Below, one piece after another: positions 18,297-25,820 of a DNA stretch of 39,413 bases. Position numbers and translations under genes: made by a program. The notes under the pieces are model-generated. The model searched no databases and was not told the origin of the DNA. It saw only the letters and a list, made by a program, of their open reading frames with translations. Source of the DNA: an uncultured Eubacteriales bacterium (lineage in GTDB: Bacteria; Bacillota; Clostridia; Oscillospirales; Acutalibacteraceae); NCBI GenBank assembly GCA_900314795.1, contig OMWP01000027.1, positions 1 to 39,413 of the forward strand. The letters are read 5' to 3'. Numbering within the stretch: position 1 is the stretch's first letter; every line of letters begins with the position of its first letter.

Positions 18297-18347
18297 GTAG
18301 GGGAGGGGCTTGTGTCAAGAGTAACATGGTACAACTTGCTCCTCCCG
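18297..18347. repeat. GTAGGGGAGGGGCTTG inverted repeat, long-loop copy
   Basis: The half GTAGGGGAGGGGCTTG is separated by about 20 bases from CTTGCTCCTCCCG. At 23751-23775 the two halves are directly adjacent, so this copy seems to carry extra sequence in the loop. It lies in the gap between two convergent genes. Confidence 0.55.
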
Positions 18348-18398
18348 GGGTGTGGGCAACGCCCGCCATTTCGATCAAAACAGTGAAAAGCGTGAGCT

Positions 18399-20186
18399 TT
18401 ACACCCTGATGATCAGATTGTTCGCGCCGAAGGTCGCGGTGTATTTGACGTCCTTTGCCATTTTGAAGATGATCGCCAGGCTGATTTCTTCATCCTCTAT
18501 CTCGGGCGTTTCTAACAGCATTTGGTAGTAGTCTTTCAGATTCAGCGGCTTGCAGTCGTCTCGCATACGGATGATCAGATCATCATCCTTCGCGACCAAT
18601 CTCGCGTTGATATTGTGCTCCTCGCCGTCCTTAAAGCCGATATTCGCCAGGAAGATCGCCAGCTCCTCGGTGATCAGCCCGTAGGTCAGGGCTCGTTGTT
18701 TATCCGCACCGTGCTCCATGGCAAACGCGACCGCGATTTTGGATAACCGCTCGATCTTTTTGATCGAGGAGGTGATGACCGACATCTCATTCTCGGGCGT
18801 TGTGCCAAAGTCCTCGGGCATCAACAGCATCTTATCGCTGAATGTCTTGCCGCCTTTATGGATCAGTATGTAGATGACGGCGATCAAAGAGAGTCCCGCC
18901 ATATTGACGATCTTGGAGATCCACGCGCCCTGATAGCCGATGAAGCCGAGCATCAACAGGGTGATCGGCACCAGGTTGCCGCACTCGATCAAAAAGCTGT
19001 AGATGTTGGCAAAACGCAGGCGTCTGATGCCCATCAGATAATTGTTGAAGTTGTAGACGATCGTGTGGAACGGCAGCGACAGACAGGAGATGCGGATACA
19101 TTGCGAGGCGAGCTTCAACGCCTCAGGTTCATCGGTGTTAAGGAACACGGTCACGATCGGATCGCAGAAGAAATACAGCAGCACCGTGATGAGAGTGGTC
19201 ATGACCAGTGAGTGAAGCAGTGCGATCCTCTGCACCAGCTTGACCGCCTTCTTATCCTCCTCGCCGACAAAAACGCCCGCGAATGCCATCAGCGTATCAG
19301 CCGGCGCGTACCATGCCGCTCTCAGGAACACCGTGATCTGAGAGAACACGCCGTGTGCCGCGACCAGATACGGCATGTTAAAGGAGGTCAGCATGTTGTT
19401 GATGATCAGTCCGGCGATCGAGTTACTGCCCTTGGTGATACCCATCGGCGCACCCAGACGGATGACCTCCGCGCATAGCTTCAAGTTGAAGTCCTTGAAT
19501 TTCAGCTTGAAGACAGAGGCGCTCTTCTTGACCATATAATAGGATGCGCCGATAAAGAACGGAAGGATATAGCCGATCGAGGTCGCCAAGCCGATCTCGA
19601 ACATACCGCCGTGCAGGACAAAGACAGCGACCGAGTCACCCACGATATCGATGACCGTCGTTGAGATGGAAGTCGCGTTCACGCGCTTGTACTGCCCCTC
19701 GATCTGCAAGAACGGTGTGATGACTCTGGTGAGCGTATAGAACGGGAATCCGATCAGATAGCCCAGGATATACTGCCGCGTCATCTCCGCGACTGCGGGG
19801 TCTCTTGCGCCGAGGACAAATGCCAGTCCCGAGCTGAAGATGAAGGCGAGCAGCGCCATGATCGTTGCCAGACCGCCGCCCATCAGCAGTGAATTGGAGA
19901 ACACACGGTTCGCGTCTGCAAGCTTTCCGGCGCCGATCATCGCAGAGACCTTATTGCGCGCGCCGTTGGCGACAGCCGATCCGATCAGCTCAAAGAACAT
20001 GATCAGCGGCGACATAAAGCCCAGCACCGTGACACCGTCGATGCCGATGAACTGGCTGACAAACACCAGGTCGATCATCGGACCGATCGCTTTCGAAAAG
20101 TCCGACACGCCCCATGATATCTCCGACTTATAAAACAGCCGCCGAATGATTTTGTTATCGACCTGTTTTTCGACCTTCATTTCCAT
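18399..20186 (-). CDS. MATE transporter with C-terminal HATPase-like domain
   Basis: About 595 residues. The first ~450 are a twelve-helix MATE transporter (IGPMIDLVFVSQFIG in helix 1-2, second half from IRLGAPMGITKG). The last ~128 residues are soluble and resemble the RsbW/HATPase_c_2 fold: an N-box-like GLITEELAIFLANIGF, a D-box-like MRDDCKPLNLKDY (compare D-N-G-x-P-F-N-P in RsbW-like proteins) and a closing ISLAIIFKMAKDVKY then FGANNLIIRV. The glycine-rich ATP lid is degraded (DEEISLAI), so nucleotide binding is doubtful. The ATG at 20186 is preferred, with GGTGGG six bases upstream; 20192 is possible. It is monocistronic from the promoter at 20215-20243. Confidence 0.85.
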   Translation of the reverse strand: MEMKVEKQVDNKIIRRLFYKSEISWGVSDFSKAIGPMIDLVFVSQFIGIDGVTVLGFMSPLIMFFELIGSAVANGARNKVSAMIGAGKLADANRVFSNSLLMGGGLATIMALLAFIFSSGLAFVLGARDPAVAEMTRQYILGYLIGFPFYTLTRVITPFLQIEGQYKRVNATSISTTVIDIVGDSVAVFVLHGGMFEIGLATSIGYILPFFIGASYYMVKKSASVFKLKFKDFNLKLCAEVIRLGAPMGITKGSNSIAGLIINNMLTSFNMPYLVAAHGVFSQITVFLRAAWYAPADTLMAFAGVFVGEEDKKAVKLVQRIALLHSLVMTTLITVLLYFFCDPIVTVFLNTDEPEALKLASQCIRISCLSLPFHTIVYNFNNYLMGIRRLRFANIYSFLIECGNLVPITLLMLGFIGYQGAWISKIVNMAGLSLIAVIYILIHKGGKTFSDKMLLMPEDFGTTPENEMSVITSSIKKIERLSKIAVAFAMEHGADKQRALTYGLITEELAIFLANIGFKDGEEHNINARLVAKDDDLIIRMRDDCKPLNLKDYYQMLLETPEIEDEEISLAIIFKMAKDVKYTATFGANNLIIRV

Positions 20187-20214
20187 GAGCATCCCACCCT
20201 TACTGAGCTTCGAT

Positions 20215-20243
20215 ATAATATTCCGTGTATCATTCTACTACAA
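20215..20243 (-). promoter_or_regulatory. Sigma-A promoter for the MATE-HATPase gene
   Basis: On the minus strand TTGTAG (20243-20238) and TATTAT (20220-20215) are separated by 17 bases, 30 bases upstream of the start codon. Confidence 0.6.
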
Positions 20244-20298
20244 ACATTCTCATTATTCAATAGGGCTGTTTGTAATGAAATGGTAGGGAAATCTATCA

Positions 20299-20525
20299 AT
20301 GGCGTAGAGTGAGTACGTTGAATCGGTAGGGTAAAGAGATATCGCCTTCGGATCAACACCTCCCGCCATACCTGCATCAACGCTCTCCCTAAAAATGATT
20401 CCCCGAATCATTTTTACCTTCGGTTCATCGCGCGGCTCGAACCTCGGCACACTCGCCTTCAAATCCCTCACTCAACGCTGTAGGGTAATAAAAAAGCAGG
20501 GCATCGGATGATACCCTGCTTTTCT
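20299..20525 (-). repeat. tRNA-Ser-associated tandem repeat, unit 1 (distal)
   Basis: A 227-bp unit. It opens with ATGGCGTAGAGTGAG, the reverse complement of the tRNA-Ser acceptor 3' strand plus CCA, and ends with the same AAAGCAGGG hairpin that terminates the tRNA. Most of the unit matches unit 2 closely; the part at about 20394-20455 differs in sequence but keeps a hairpin (AAAAATGATTC/GAATCATTTTT). Confidence 0.8.
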
Positions 20526-20753
20526 ATGGCGTAGAGTGAGTAGGTTGAATCAGTAGGGTAAAGAGATATCGCCTTCGGATCAACACCTCCCGCCATACCT
20601 GCATCAACGCTCTCCCTAAAAACAGTCCGCAGGACTGTTTTTGTCCGCGCCATGCGCTTACCGCTTATGGCTTGACACGGTCGCCTTCAAATCCCTCACT
20701 CAACGCTGTAGGGTAATAAAAAAGCAGGGTATCGGATGATACCCTGCTTTTCT
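20526..20753 (-). repeat. tRNA-Ser-associated tandem repeat, unit 2 (proximal)
   Basis: A 228-bp unit directly downstream of the tRNA-Ser gene and directly abutting unit 1. It starts with the same tRNA-end-like ATGGCGTAGAGTGAG and contains an AAAAACAGTCC/GGACTGTTTTT hairpin, TTCAAATCCCTCACTC (like the tRNA T-arm and 3' acceptor) and the tRNA terminator hairpin. Both units can be read as short similar open frames on the minus strand (sharing RESVDAGMAGGVDPKAISLY), which I regard as by-products of the repeat. Confidence 0.8.
20713..20750 (-). terminator. Rho-independent terminator of tRNA-Ser
   Basis: On the minus strand a perfect 13-bp stem AAAGCAGGGTATC/GATACCCTGCTTT with a 4-nt loop is followed by TTTATT, starting five bases after the tRNA CCA end. 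Confidence 0.88.
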
Positions 20754-20754
20754 A

Positions 20755-20844
20755 TGGCGTAGAGTGAGGGATTTGAACCCTCGGTACCTGAATAGGTACA
20801 CAGCATTTCCAGTGCTGCTCCTTCGGCCACTCGGACAACTCTAC
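20755..20844 (-). tRNA. tRNA-Ser(GGA)
   Basis: Read on the minus strand, a 90-nt class II tRNA. The acceptor stem is GTAGAGT/ACTCTAC with discriminator G and an encoded CCA. The D arm TCCGAGTGGCCGAAGGA is typical of serine tRNAs. The anticodon arm is CAGCA-CTGGAAA-TGCTG, giving anticodon GGA (reads UCC/UCU). A long variable arm GTACC...GGTAC and the T arm GAGGG-TTCAAAT-CCCTC complete the cloverleaf. All stems pair, so the gene looks intact. Its 3' end is echoed in the two downstream tandem repeat units. Confidence 0.96.
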
Positions 20845-21202
20845 ATGTGGTCAAATGATAATCGGCAACAGCCGTTTTTCAATTGCTCAACTATTATATA
20901 CAATTTCTCCCGAAAAATCAAGTCTTTTTTCAAAAATGTTTTGAACTGAGAAAAAAAGAGAAATATTGAGAAAAGCAGACACGCCTATATTGCAGAATGA
21001 TAACAAATAGCCCTTATTGTTTACAGTTTCGTCATATATCGTTCATTTGCTTGACAAATTTTTCTTTTTGGATTTGTGTTATTTGCATATGCAATAGGCA
21101 AGTTGCACAATTTTCTAAGATAAAATCAGTGCATTACTAACACAAAACCGATTGTATAGGGGTGTTTTGCTGTATTTGAGGCAGGAGCCACGGAAAAAGT
21201 TA
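20845..21202. other. AT-rich intergenic stretch, no gene seen
   Basis: This stretch lies upstream of both the leftward tRNA-Ser gene and the rightward SipW-type cluster. It contains homopolymer-rich AT sequence, a TTGACA at 21051 without a good partner -10 box, and a small palindrome TTGCATATGCAA at 21083-21094. It probably holds the tRNA promoter and control sites for the cluster, but I could not assign them. Confidence 0.4.
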
Positions 21203-21231
21203 TTGATTTTCCACAAATTTTATTCTATAAT
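21203..21231 (+). promoter_or_regulatory. Sigma-A promoter at the head of the SipW-type cluster
   Basis: TTGATT (21203-21208) and a perfect TATAAT (21226-21231) are exactly 17 bases apart. The predicted leader is about 160 bases and includes the REP-like repeat at 21311-21362. Confidence 0.75.
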
Positions 21232-21310
21232 CAGTATGAGATTATTATGATTTAATGTAGGGAAAGTGGGTCTGTTGCCAGCAGTATCCCTGGCGAATAC
21301 CGGAAGAATT

Positions 21311-21362
21311 GTCATTGCGAGGAGGGCTGATGTTTATGTCAGCCTGACGTGGCAATCTCAAT
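21311..21362. repeat. REP-like repeat, copy 2, in a 5' leader
   Basis: GTCATTGCGAGG ... CGTGGCAATCTCAA surround a central hairpin (GGCTGA...TCAGCC). It lies inside the untranslated leader of the first gene of the cluster, only ~35 bases before the start codon, so it would be part of the mRNA. Confidence 0.7.
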
Positions 21363-21398
21363 CGATACACATTATTAATGTTTGATATGGTGAGTAGT

Positions 21399-22214
21399 AT
21401 GGATGAAAAGACTGTCTTAGAGCTCCAACAGGAACTGCAAAAACTGAAAAAAGCGCAGGTGCGTATCAAACGCAAGTTCACCTTTATGCTCAGCATCATC
21501 GCAATGTTGGTGCTGATCACGGCGACGCTTGCGTGGTTTACGCTGTCTAATTTTGCTTCTGTCAACGATATCACGCTCAAGATCTCCACAGCACCTCAGC
21601 TGTATCTGGATATTGAGAACCGCGGTACTGACGTCAGCCTGTGGAAAAAGGTACTCACCAATGACATGGTCAATACCGCTCTTAGAGCTGAGAACGCTCC
21701 CACCCTCGATCAGCAGTTGATGGATCCGGTCACAACATCCAACGGCATTAGCTTCCAGAGCCGTTCCGGCAATACCCGCAACGCGAATTCTACCACCTTT
21801 GTTGAATTCAAGGTCTGGTTTATCGCCACAGAAGAGATGTGGGTGCACCTCTCCGGCGACAAGGTTCAGGTTGAAAACAACGACGCTACCACCTCTGTTT
21901 CGACGACAGAGACCGGCGCCAAGGCAGATGTTGTCCGTGCGATCCGTGTTTCCTATGAAGACAGCGGATCCGCCGCGATCTGGGAGCCTAACAAGGGTGC
22001 CGCCGTCAACGGACAGACTACCTTTGACGTTTCTACTACATACTCCAACGACACGCGCATCTTCCACCTTGACAAGCTCACCCCCAAGCAGATCACCTTC
22101 CGCATCTGGGCAGAGGGTAACGACCCTGAGTGTGACGACGACGTTCAGGACGCCAACGTCACCATCCAGATGCTCTTTGCCGGCACGGATGATAACAACT
22201 CGCTGTTTGAATAA
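21399..22214 (+). CDS. SipW-cognate-like secreted protein A
   Basis: A 271-residue protein with a charged helical N-terminus (1-27), one membrane segment (about 28-47) ending in ATLAWF (42-47), then a beta-rich, Thr/Ser/Asn-rich exterior domain. The hydrophobic run ending in AWF is how SipW-cognate signal peptides look, as in the TasA/camelysin (CalY) class. Near the C-terminus is the motif IWAEGNDPECDDDVQD, shared in variant form with other proteins of this locus. GGTGAG lies upstream of the ATG at 21399; ATGs at 21378 and 21387 are alternatives. It is the first gene behind the promoter at 21203. Function is inferred as a surface or matrix protein; the N-terminus is unusually long and charged for a signal peptide. 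Confidence 0.72.
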   Translation: MDEKTVLELQQELQKLKKAQVRIKRKFTFMLSIIAMLVLITATLAWFTLSNFASVNDITLKISTAPQLYLDIENRGTDVSLWKKVLTNDMVNTALRAENAPTLDQQLMDPVTTSNGISFQSRSGNTRNANSTTFVEFKVWFIATEEMWVHLSGDKVQVENNDATTSVSTTETGAKADVVRAIRVSYEDSGSAAIWEPNKGAAVNGQTTFDVSTTYSNDTRIFHLDKLTPKQITFRIWAEGNDPECDDDVQDANVTIQMLFAGTDDNNSLFE

Positions 22215-22223
22215 CCTCTCTTC

Positions 22224-22247
22224 GGTTAACGGTTAAAACTGTTAACC
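22224..22247 (+). other. Intergenic hairpin between the first two cluster genes
   Basis: GGTTAAC (22224-22230) pairs with GTTAACC (22241-22247), extended inward with one mismatch. There is no U-tract, so it is more likely a processing or stability element or a weak attenuator than a full terminator. Confidence 0.45.
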
Positions 22248-22347
22248 CCAAAACTATATTTGGTTTAAACAGGCGCACAAACGTCTGATTAAATAGTAAT
22301 TCTGTCCTCGTGTTTGGGACAACAATAATTATTAAGGAGGAATTCTC

Positions 22348-23166
22348 ATGACAAACACTAAATTCAGAAGAAGAGCGTTGCTCTCTTCCGTTGCAATGCT
22401 CCTCGTAGCTCTTGTAGCTCTTGGTTCCGCGACATTCGCATGGTTCTCGACCACCAACACCGCATCCGCAAGCGCGATGAATGCGAAGACCAACAAGGCT
22501 TCCAACATCCTGCTCAATGAGTACTTAACCGATGAATCTGGTTTTGCCGGAGATTGGCAGCAGACCCTGACCCTCACCCAGAACACCGCTTCCGGTACCA
22601 CCAACGGCAACATTGCTATGGAGCCTGTTACCACCAAGGACTTCACTACTTGGAACAATGTTAAGGCTACTGTTTACAATCAGGGCTTCGCTACCGGCGC
22701 CTACACTGATGTAACCAGTAATATCAAGAAAAACGGTAAGTATGTGAAGTACACCTCTCTGTACATCAAGAACACCGGTGAGAATACCGCTGCTACCATC
22801 AGCGCAAATGCTACTCCTGCTGTTTCTACCAACACCCTCGGTGAAAACTATCTGCGTGTAGCACTGGTTCCCAGAGCTGCCGGTTCTAAGGACGTTACTG
22901 CTGCTGTTGCAGCCCCGATCGTATATGGCGATGGCAACGACCGTTCCAATGCGACGGCTGGTTGGAATTCTTCTGATGTTACTGATCAGGCGGATTCTAT
23001 CGTTACTACCGCAATGGGCGGAAATGCCTCTTTGGGCACTCTTACCAAAGATGCTATTTACGCTTTTGATGTATACGTTTACTACGAGGGTACCGACTTC
23101 CAGTGTAAAGATGACGTCGCAGGCGGCGACATCAATGTTACCTTCAACGTAGCTAAGACTGCATAA
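22348..23166 (+). CDS. Putative major SipW-type fibre/matrix subunit (protein B)
   Basis: A 272-residue protein with a basic N-terminus (TKFRRRA), a hydrophobic stretch 11-31 and SATFAWFST (27-35), a textbook SipW-cognate-like signal. The mature part is rich in Thr, Asn, Ala and Gly, with variable beta-strand-like sequence, and ends with YYEGTDFQCKDDVAGGD and then NVTFNVAKTA, a version of the shared C-terminal motif. A consensus AAGGAGGA ribosome binding site, frequent GCT/ACC/AAG codons, small size and the strong GC-rich hairpin downstream suggest high expression, as expected of a structural subunit like TasA. This is inference; no sequence identity to TasA is claimed. It is separated from the next gene by 680 bases of repeats, so it probably ends its own transcript. 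Confidence 0.75.
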   Translation: MTNTKFRRRALLSSVAMLLVALVALGSATFAWFSTTNTASASAMNAKTNKASNILLNEYLTDESGFAGDWQQTLTLTQNTASGTTNGNIAMEPVTTKDFTTWNNVKATVYNQGFATGAYTDVTSNIKKNGKYVKYTSLYIKNTGENTAATISANATPAVSTNTLGENYLRVALVPRAAGSKDVTAAVAAPIVYGDGNDRSNATAGWNSSDVTDQADSIVTTAMGGNASLGTLTKDAIYAFDVYVYYEGTDFQCKDDVAGGDINVTFNVAKTA

Positions 23167-23267
23167 TCAGAGTATTATTACTGATTAACTTATTTGAGTC
23201 TATTCTTTACCGACGTTTAAGTTTTAAACATCGTATAAGAGATTTCTCTGTTAAATTATCATAAACG

Positions 23268-23300
23268 GCGGCGCGGGTGGCAAACACACGCCCGCGCCGC
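23268..23300 (+). terminator. GC-rich hairpin after the putative major subunit gene
   Basis: GCGGCGCGGG (23268-23277) pairs perfectly with CCCGCGCCGC (23291-23300) across a 13-nt loop, about 100 bases after the stop. There is no U-tract, so it may protect the mRNA 3' end from exonucleases as well as, or instead of, terminating. Confidence 0.55.
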
Positions 23301-23460
23301 ATAGGACATTTCCCGCGAGGGATTTGTACTTGTTTTTGATAAGACACGGCTCTGTATGAGCGGTCGGTCGCCCTGCGGCGACGGCCGTCGGACGTTCGAC
23401 ATGGCTTGTTCGGAGTCGTTCACATTTGCCTCCTCCGGTCTGACAAGGAGGCGGGGTTCA

Positions 23461-23503
23461 GCCTCCCTTTCCTAAGGGAGGTGGCACGAAGTGCCGGAGG
23501 GTT
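23461..23503 (+). repeat. Double-hairpin repeat, plus copy
   Basis: CCTCCCTTT/AAGGGAGG followed by GGCAC/GTGCC and GGAGGGTTGA. It faces an inverted copy at 23516-23571, making a larger inverted structure in the gap after gene B. Confidence 0.7.
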
Positions 23504-23515
23504 GATGATAATTGA

Positions 23516-23571
23516 CAACCCCCAGTCGCCTTTGGCGACAGCCCCCTTGGGAAAGGGGGCCTGAATCCTCA
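23516..23571 (-). repeat. Double-hairpin repeat, inverted copy
   Basis: CAACCCCCAGTCGCC/GGCGAC and GCCCCCTT/AAGGGGGC in the reverse order to its neighbour at 23461-23503. Confidence 0.7.
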
Positions 23572-23591
23572 GTAGTCAGATCATCATCAAT

Positions 23592-23628
23592 TGTTATTGC
23601 GAGGCATTTATGCCGTGGCAATCTCAAC
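23592..23628. repeat. REP-like repeat, copy 3
   Basis: TGTTATTGCGAGG and CGTGGCAATCTCAA flank the small hairpin GGCATTTATGCC. It is the third copy of the family in this window. Confidence 0.7.
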
Positions 23629-23693
23629 TGATAAACTGCCTCTCGCTCCTGTGAGCAGAGGTCAAAACGTTTTGAACTATGCGAAAATGGAGT

Positions 23694-23775
23694 GTAGGGG
23701 CGGAAAGGCATTTCCGCCCGGCACGCCCCTATGATTCCGTTCTTTTTCGTGTAGGGGAGGGGCTTGCTCCTCCCG
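23694..23775. repeat. Two GTAGGGG-type palindromic repeats
   Basis: First unit: GTAGGGGCGGAAA...TTTCCGCCC and GCACGCCCCTA. Second unit at 23751-23775: GTAGGGGAGGGGCTTG with GCTCCTCCCG, the compact form of the repeat at 18297. The rest of the gap 23167-23847 (23330-23455) holds further GC-rich hairpins (GTCGCC/GGCGAC near 23367 and GCCTCCT/AGGAGGC near 23428) and no credible gene. Confidence 0.55.
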
Positions 23776-23847
23776 AGAGTAGCTCTAATCTGTGTATACC
23801 TTTATGTATATAGAGATTAACGCTATTAATAGATATGGAGAATGAAT

Positions 23848-24810
23848 ATGAAAGAGAATGAAACCAAAACGCAGAACAATAACAACGAAACGCAAAGCAA
23901 GGGTAAGAGCGTTTTCAGAACGATCCTCAACACGATCATCAATATCCTGATCGTTTTAGTGCTGATCGTTTCCGTTGTGATCGCTACGCTTGCCTTGACT
24001 TCAAAATCGACCGGTATCTCCACGATGTTCGGTTATACCATCCAGCCGATCCAGTCCGACTCGATGAAAGGCGGGTCTCCCGATGGGTATCCGAGCGGGG
24101 ATTTCGGCAAGGGCGATTTGATGATCGCGAAAGCGACCGATTTCAATTCATCGGCTGAGTATGAAAACGGTGATATTGTTACTTTTGTCACTGGAGATGA
24201 GAATGGTAATAAGATGTTGATCGTCCATAGAATCATCAATACTATTACCTTGAAAGATGGAACCAAGCGTTACCAGACGCAGGGTGATAACAGAGAAACT
24301 TCTCCCGCTCCCGATCAGGAAGAAGAGTCACTTTATCTTCCCGCGATGGAGATCGGCTCTGTCTATTATTCACCCGGTTATGAAGGCAAGATCTTAAAGG
24401 GTTGGGGCTCGGTGCTCGATTTTATCCAGAGCCAAAAGGGCTTCTTCTTAGTCGTCCTCCTGCCGATGATCATCTTCTTCATGTACGCGGTTATCCGTGT
24501 TGTGATCAGCTCCATGAACTATAAAAAGGCAAAAGCCGACGAGGACAAAGAAGAGGCTGTCAAGGCGGCTGTCGCGGCTGCACTTGCCTCCAAGGATGAA
24601 GATACCGAACCGGTTAAAACAGACGGCGGTACCGCACCGGTAGAACCTGCTAACGCGGAAGCTGAGGCTAAGCCCCAGGATCAACCCGCCGAGCAGGATG
24701 TGAAAATGACGGCAGAGGAACTCGAGCAGTTCAAGAAATTCCAAGAGTTCCAGAAAATGCAGCAGGCTTCTGAACAAGCAGAGCAAAAGAACGCTAAAAC
24801 GGAAGAATAA
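23848..24810 (+). CDS. SipW-like signal peptidase I with long charged tail (SP-1)
   Basis: A 320-residue membrane protease of the ER/archaeal-type signal peptidase I class. Membrane segment ~25-50; catalytic serine S72 in QSDSM, histidine H127 in IVHRI (replacing the lysine of classical bacterial enzymes) and aspartate D147 in TQGDN, a Ser-His-Asp set. A second membrane segment (~198-222) is followed by a ~95-residue Ala/Glu/Lys-rich cytoplasmic tail with a Q/K/E helix at its end. It would cut the AWF-type signals encoded around it. GGAG is 7 bases before the ATG at 23848; 23842 is too close. An unusual insert (GGSPDGYPSG) sits just after the catalytic serine. Confidence 0.87.
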   Translation: MKENETKTQNNNNETQSKGKSVFRTILNTIINILIVLVLIVSVVIATLALTSKSTGISTMFGYTIQPIQSDSMKGGSPDGYPSGDFGKGDLMIAKATDFNSSAEYENGDIVTFVTGDENGNKMLIVHRIINTITLKDGTKRYQTQGDNRETSPAPDQEEESLYLPAMEIGSVYYSPGYEGKILKGWGSVLDFIQSQKGFFLVVLLPMIIFFMYAVIRVVISSMNYKKAKADEDKEEAVKAAVAAALASKDEDTEPVKTDGGTAPVEPANAEAEAKPQDQPAEQDVKMTAEELEQFKKFQEFQKMQQASEQAEQKNAKTEE

Positions 24811-24871
24811 CGACAGGGGGAGAGCATATTCCTCCCGGAACAGATAGATTACGAAAAAGGAGCTGTTTTAT

Positions 24872-25816
24872 TTGAGCAAGAAACCGAAAAACATCGATGA
24901 GCCTTTCTCTCCGGAACAGCTCGAACAATTAGAGTATAAAGGCGATAAGCAGGTACAGCTGCAACGCCAAAAAGAGGGTCTCTTTCAGCGTTATACAGCA
25001 AAGCGTGATTCGCAGGATATCGCCAAGCAGGTCAGATGGAAACGCCGCGCCGGTATCGCGTTGATTACCTTGGTTGCGGTTTTGTTCCTGATTTGGATCA
25101 TGACTTGGCTGTTGACAACGATCGGTGATTTGGTCATCTCTGTCGACAGCGGCGCCGCCAAGAAAGGTATCTCTATTTCTGAGAATGAGGATGGCTCAGG
25201 AGCCACGCATAAACTCAGCGCCAACATGGTAAAAGAAGTTACCAATATCACTTATGACTGGTTACCCGCAACATTGGATCTTGAGGCAAGCGGTTCTCAT
25301 AACGGAAGAAACTATCTCGCCTATACATTTTATCTGACAAACAACGGTTCTGAAACACTCAATTACCAGAGCATGCTCCAGAGTGTCAAGGCGGCAAAGG
25401 ATGCTGATGAGGCGTGTCGCGTGATGATCTATAAGAACGGTGAGCCCGAGGTGTTCGCGAAGGAAAACAGAGGCTTGACCTCCGCAGATGGTTCTCCCGA
25501 ACCGTTTGAAAAGATATTCAAGAAAGAAATCCCCGCAAATTACACACCGCCGACAGCGGAAGAGATCGAGGCGGCGGCAGAACAACCGCAAAATAAAGAG
25601 CTTGTCAACCACACCGATGAAGAAATCGTGATCCAGCCCTTTGTTGACTCCAAGACCGTATTCAATACCGAGGTCGATGGTCTGGAGCCCGGGCAGACCG
25701 ATAAATACACGATCGTCATGTGGATCGAGGGAGAGGATCCCGAGTGCCTTGACGTTATCCGCGACGGATATGTCAAGCTGATGTGGTTCTTCAACATCGC
25801 GGACGAAGAACTGTAA
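24872..25816 (+). CDS. Membrane-anchored camelysin/TasA-like protein C
   Basis: A 314-residue protein starting at a TTG (24872) with AAGGAG ten bases upstream. It has a ~57-residue charged cytoplasmic N-terminus, a membrane helix (~60-85) and a ~225-residue outer domain. The helix lacks the AWF ending seen in its neighbours (it has WIMTWLLTTIG), so it may stay uncleaved and anchor something. The outer domain contains LAYTFYLTNNGSETLNYQS, a Pro/Glu/Ala insert and, at the end, MWIEGEDPECLDVIRDGYV, which closely matches the C-terminal motif of protein A. It lies 61 bases after signal peptidase SP-1, probably in one transcript. Candidate membrane anchor or assembly platform for the fibre; this is inference. 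Confidence 0.66.
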   Translation: MSKKPKNIDEPFSPEQLEQLEYKGDKQVQLQRQKEGLFQRYTAKRDSQDIAKQVRWKRRAGIALITLVAVLFLIWIMTWLLTTIGDLVISVDSGAAKKGISISENEDGSGATHKLSANMVKEVTNITYDWLPATLDLEASGSHNGRNYLAYTFYLTNNGSETLNYQSMLQSVKAAKDADEACRVMIYKNGEPEVFAKENRGLTSADGSPEPFEKIFKKEIPANYTPPTAEEIEAAAEQPQNKELVNHTDEEIVIQPFVDSKTVFNTEVDGLEPGQTDKYTIVMWIEGEDPECLDVIRDGYVKLMWFFNIADEEL

Positions 25817-25820
25817 ATAT

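Noticed and set aside
20253-20653. Two similar short minus-strand open frames sharing RESVDAGMAGGVDPKAISLY
   Set aside because: They coincide exactly with the tandem tRNA-end repeats, lack ribosome binding sites and are interrupted by the terminator hairpins, so they are repeat by-products.
20299-20753. Possible CRISPR-like array
   Set aside because: The units are ~228 bp with only two copies and no short repeat/spacer pattern, and no cas genes are near.
20299-20844. Prophage or integrative element attachment site at tRNA-Ser
   Set aside because: The tRNA end is repeated, but no integrase, excisionase or phage gene is present within the window, so a present-day integrated element cannot be supported.
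21051-21079. TTGACA as the promoter of the SipW-type cluster
   Set aside because: No acceptable -10 box follows at 16-18 bases; the TTGATT/TATAAT pair at 21203 is far better.
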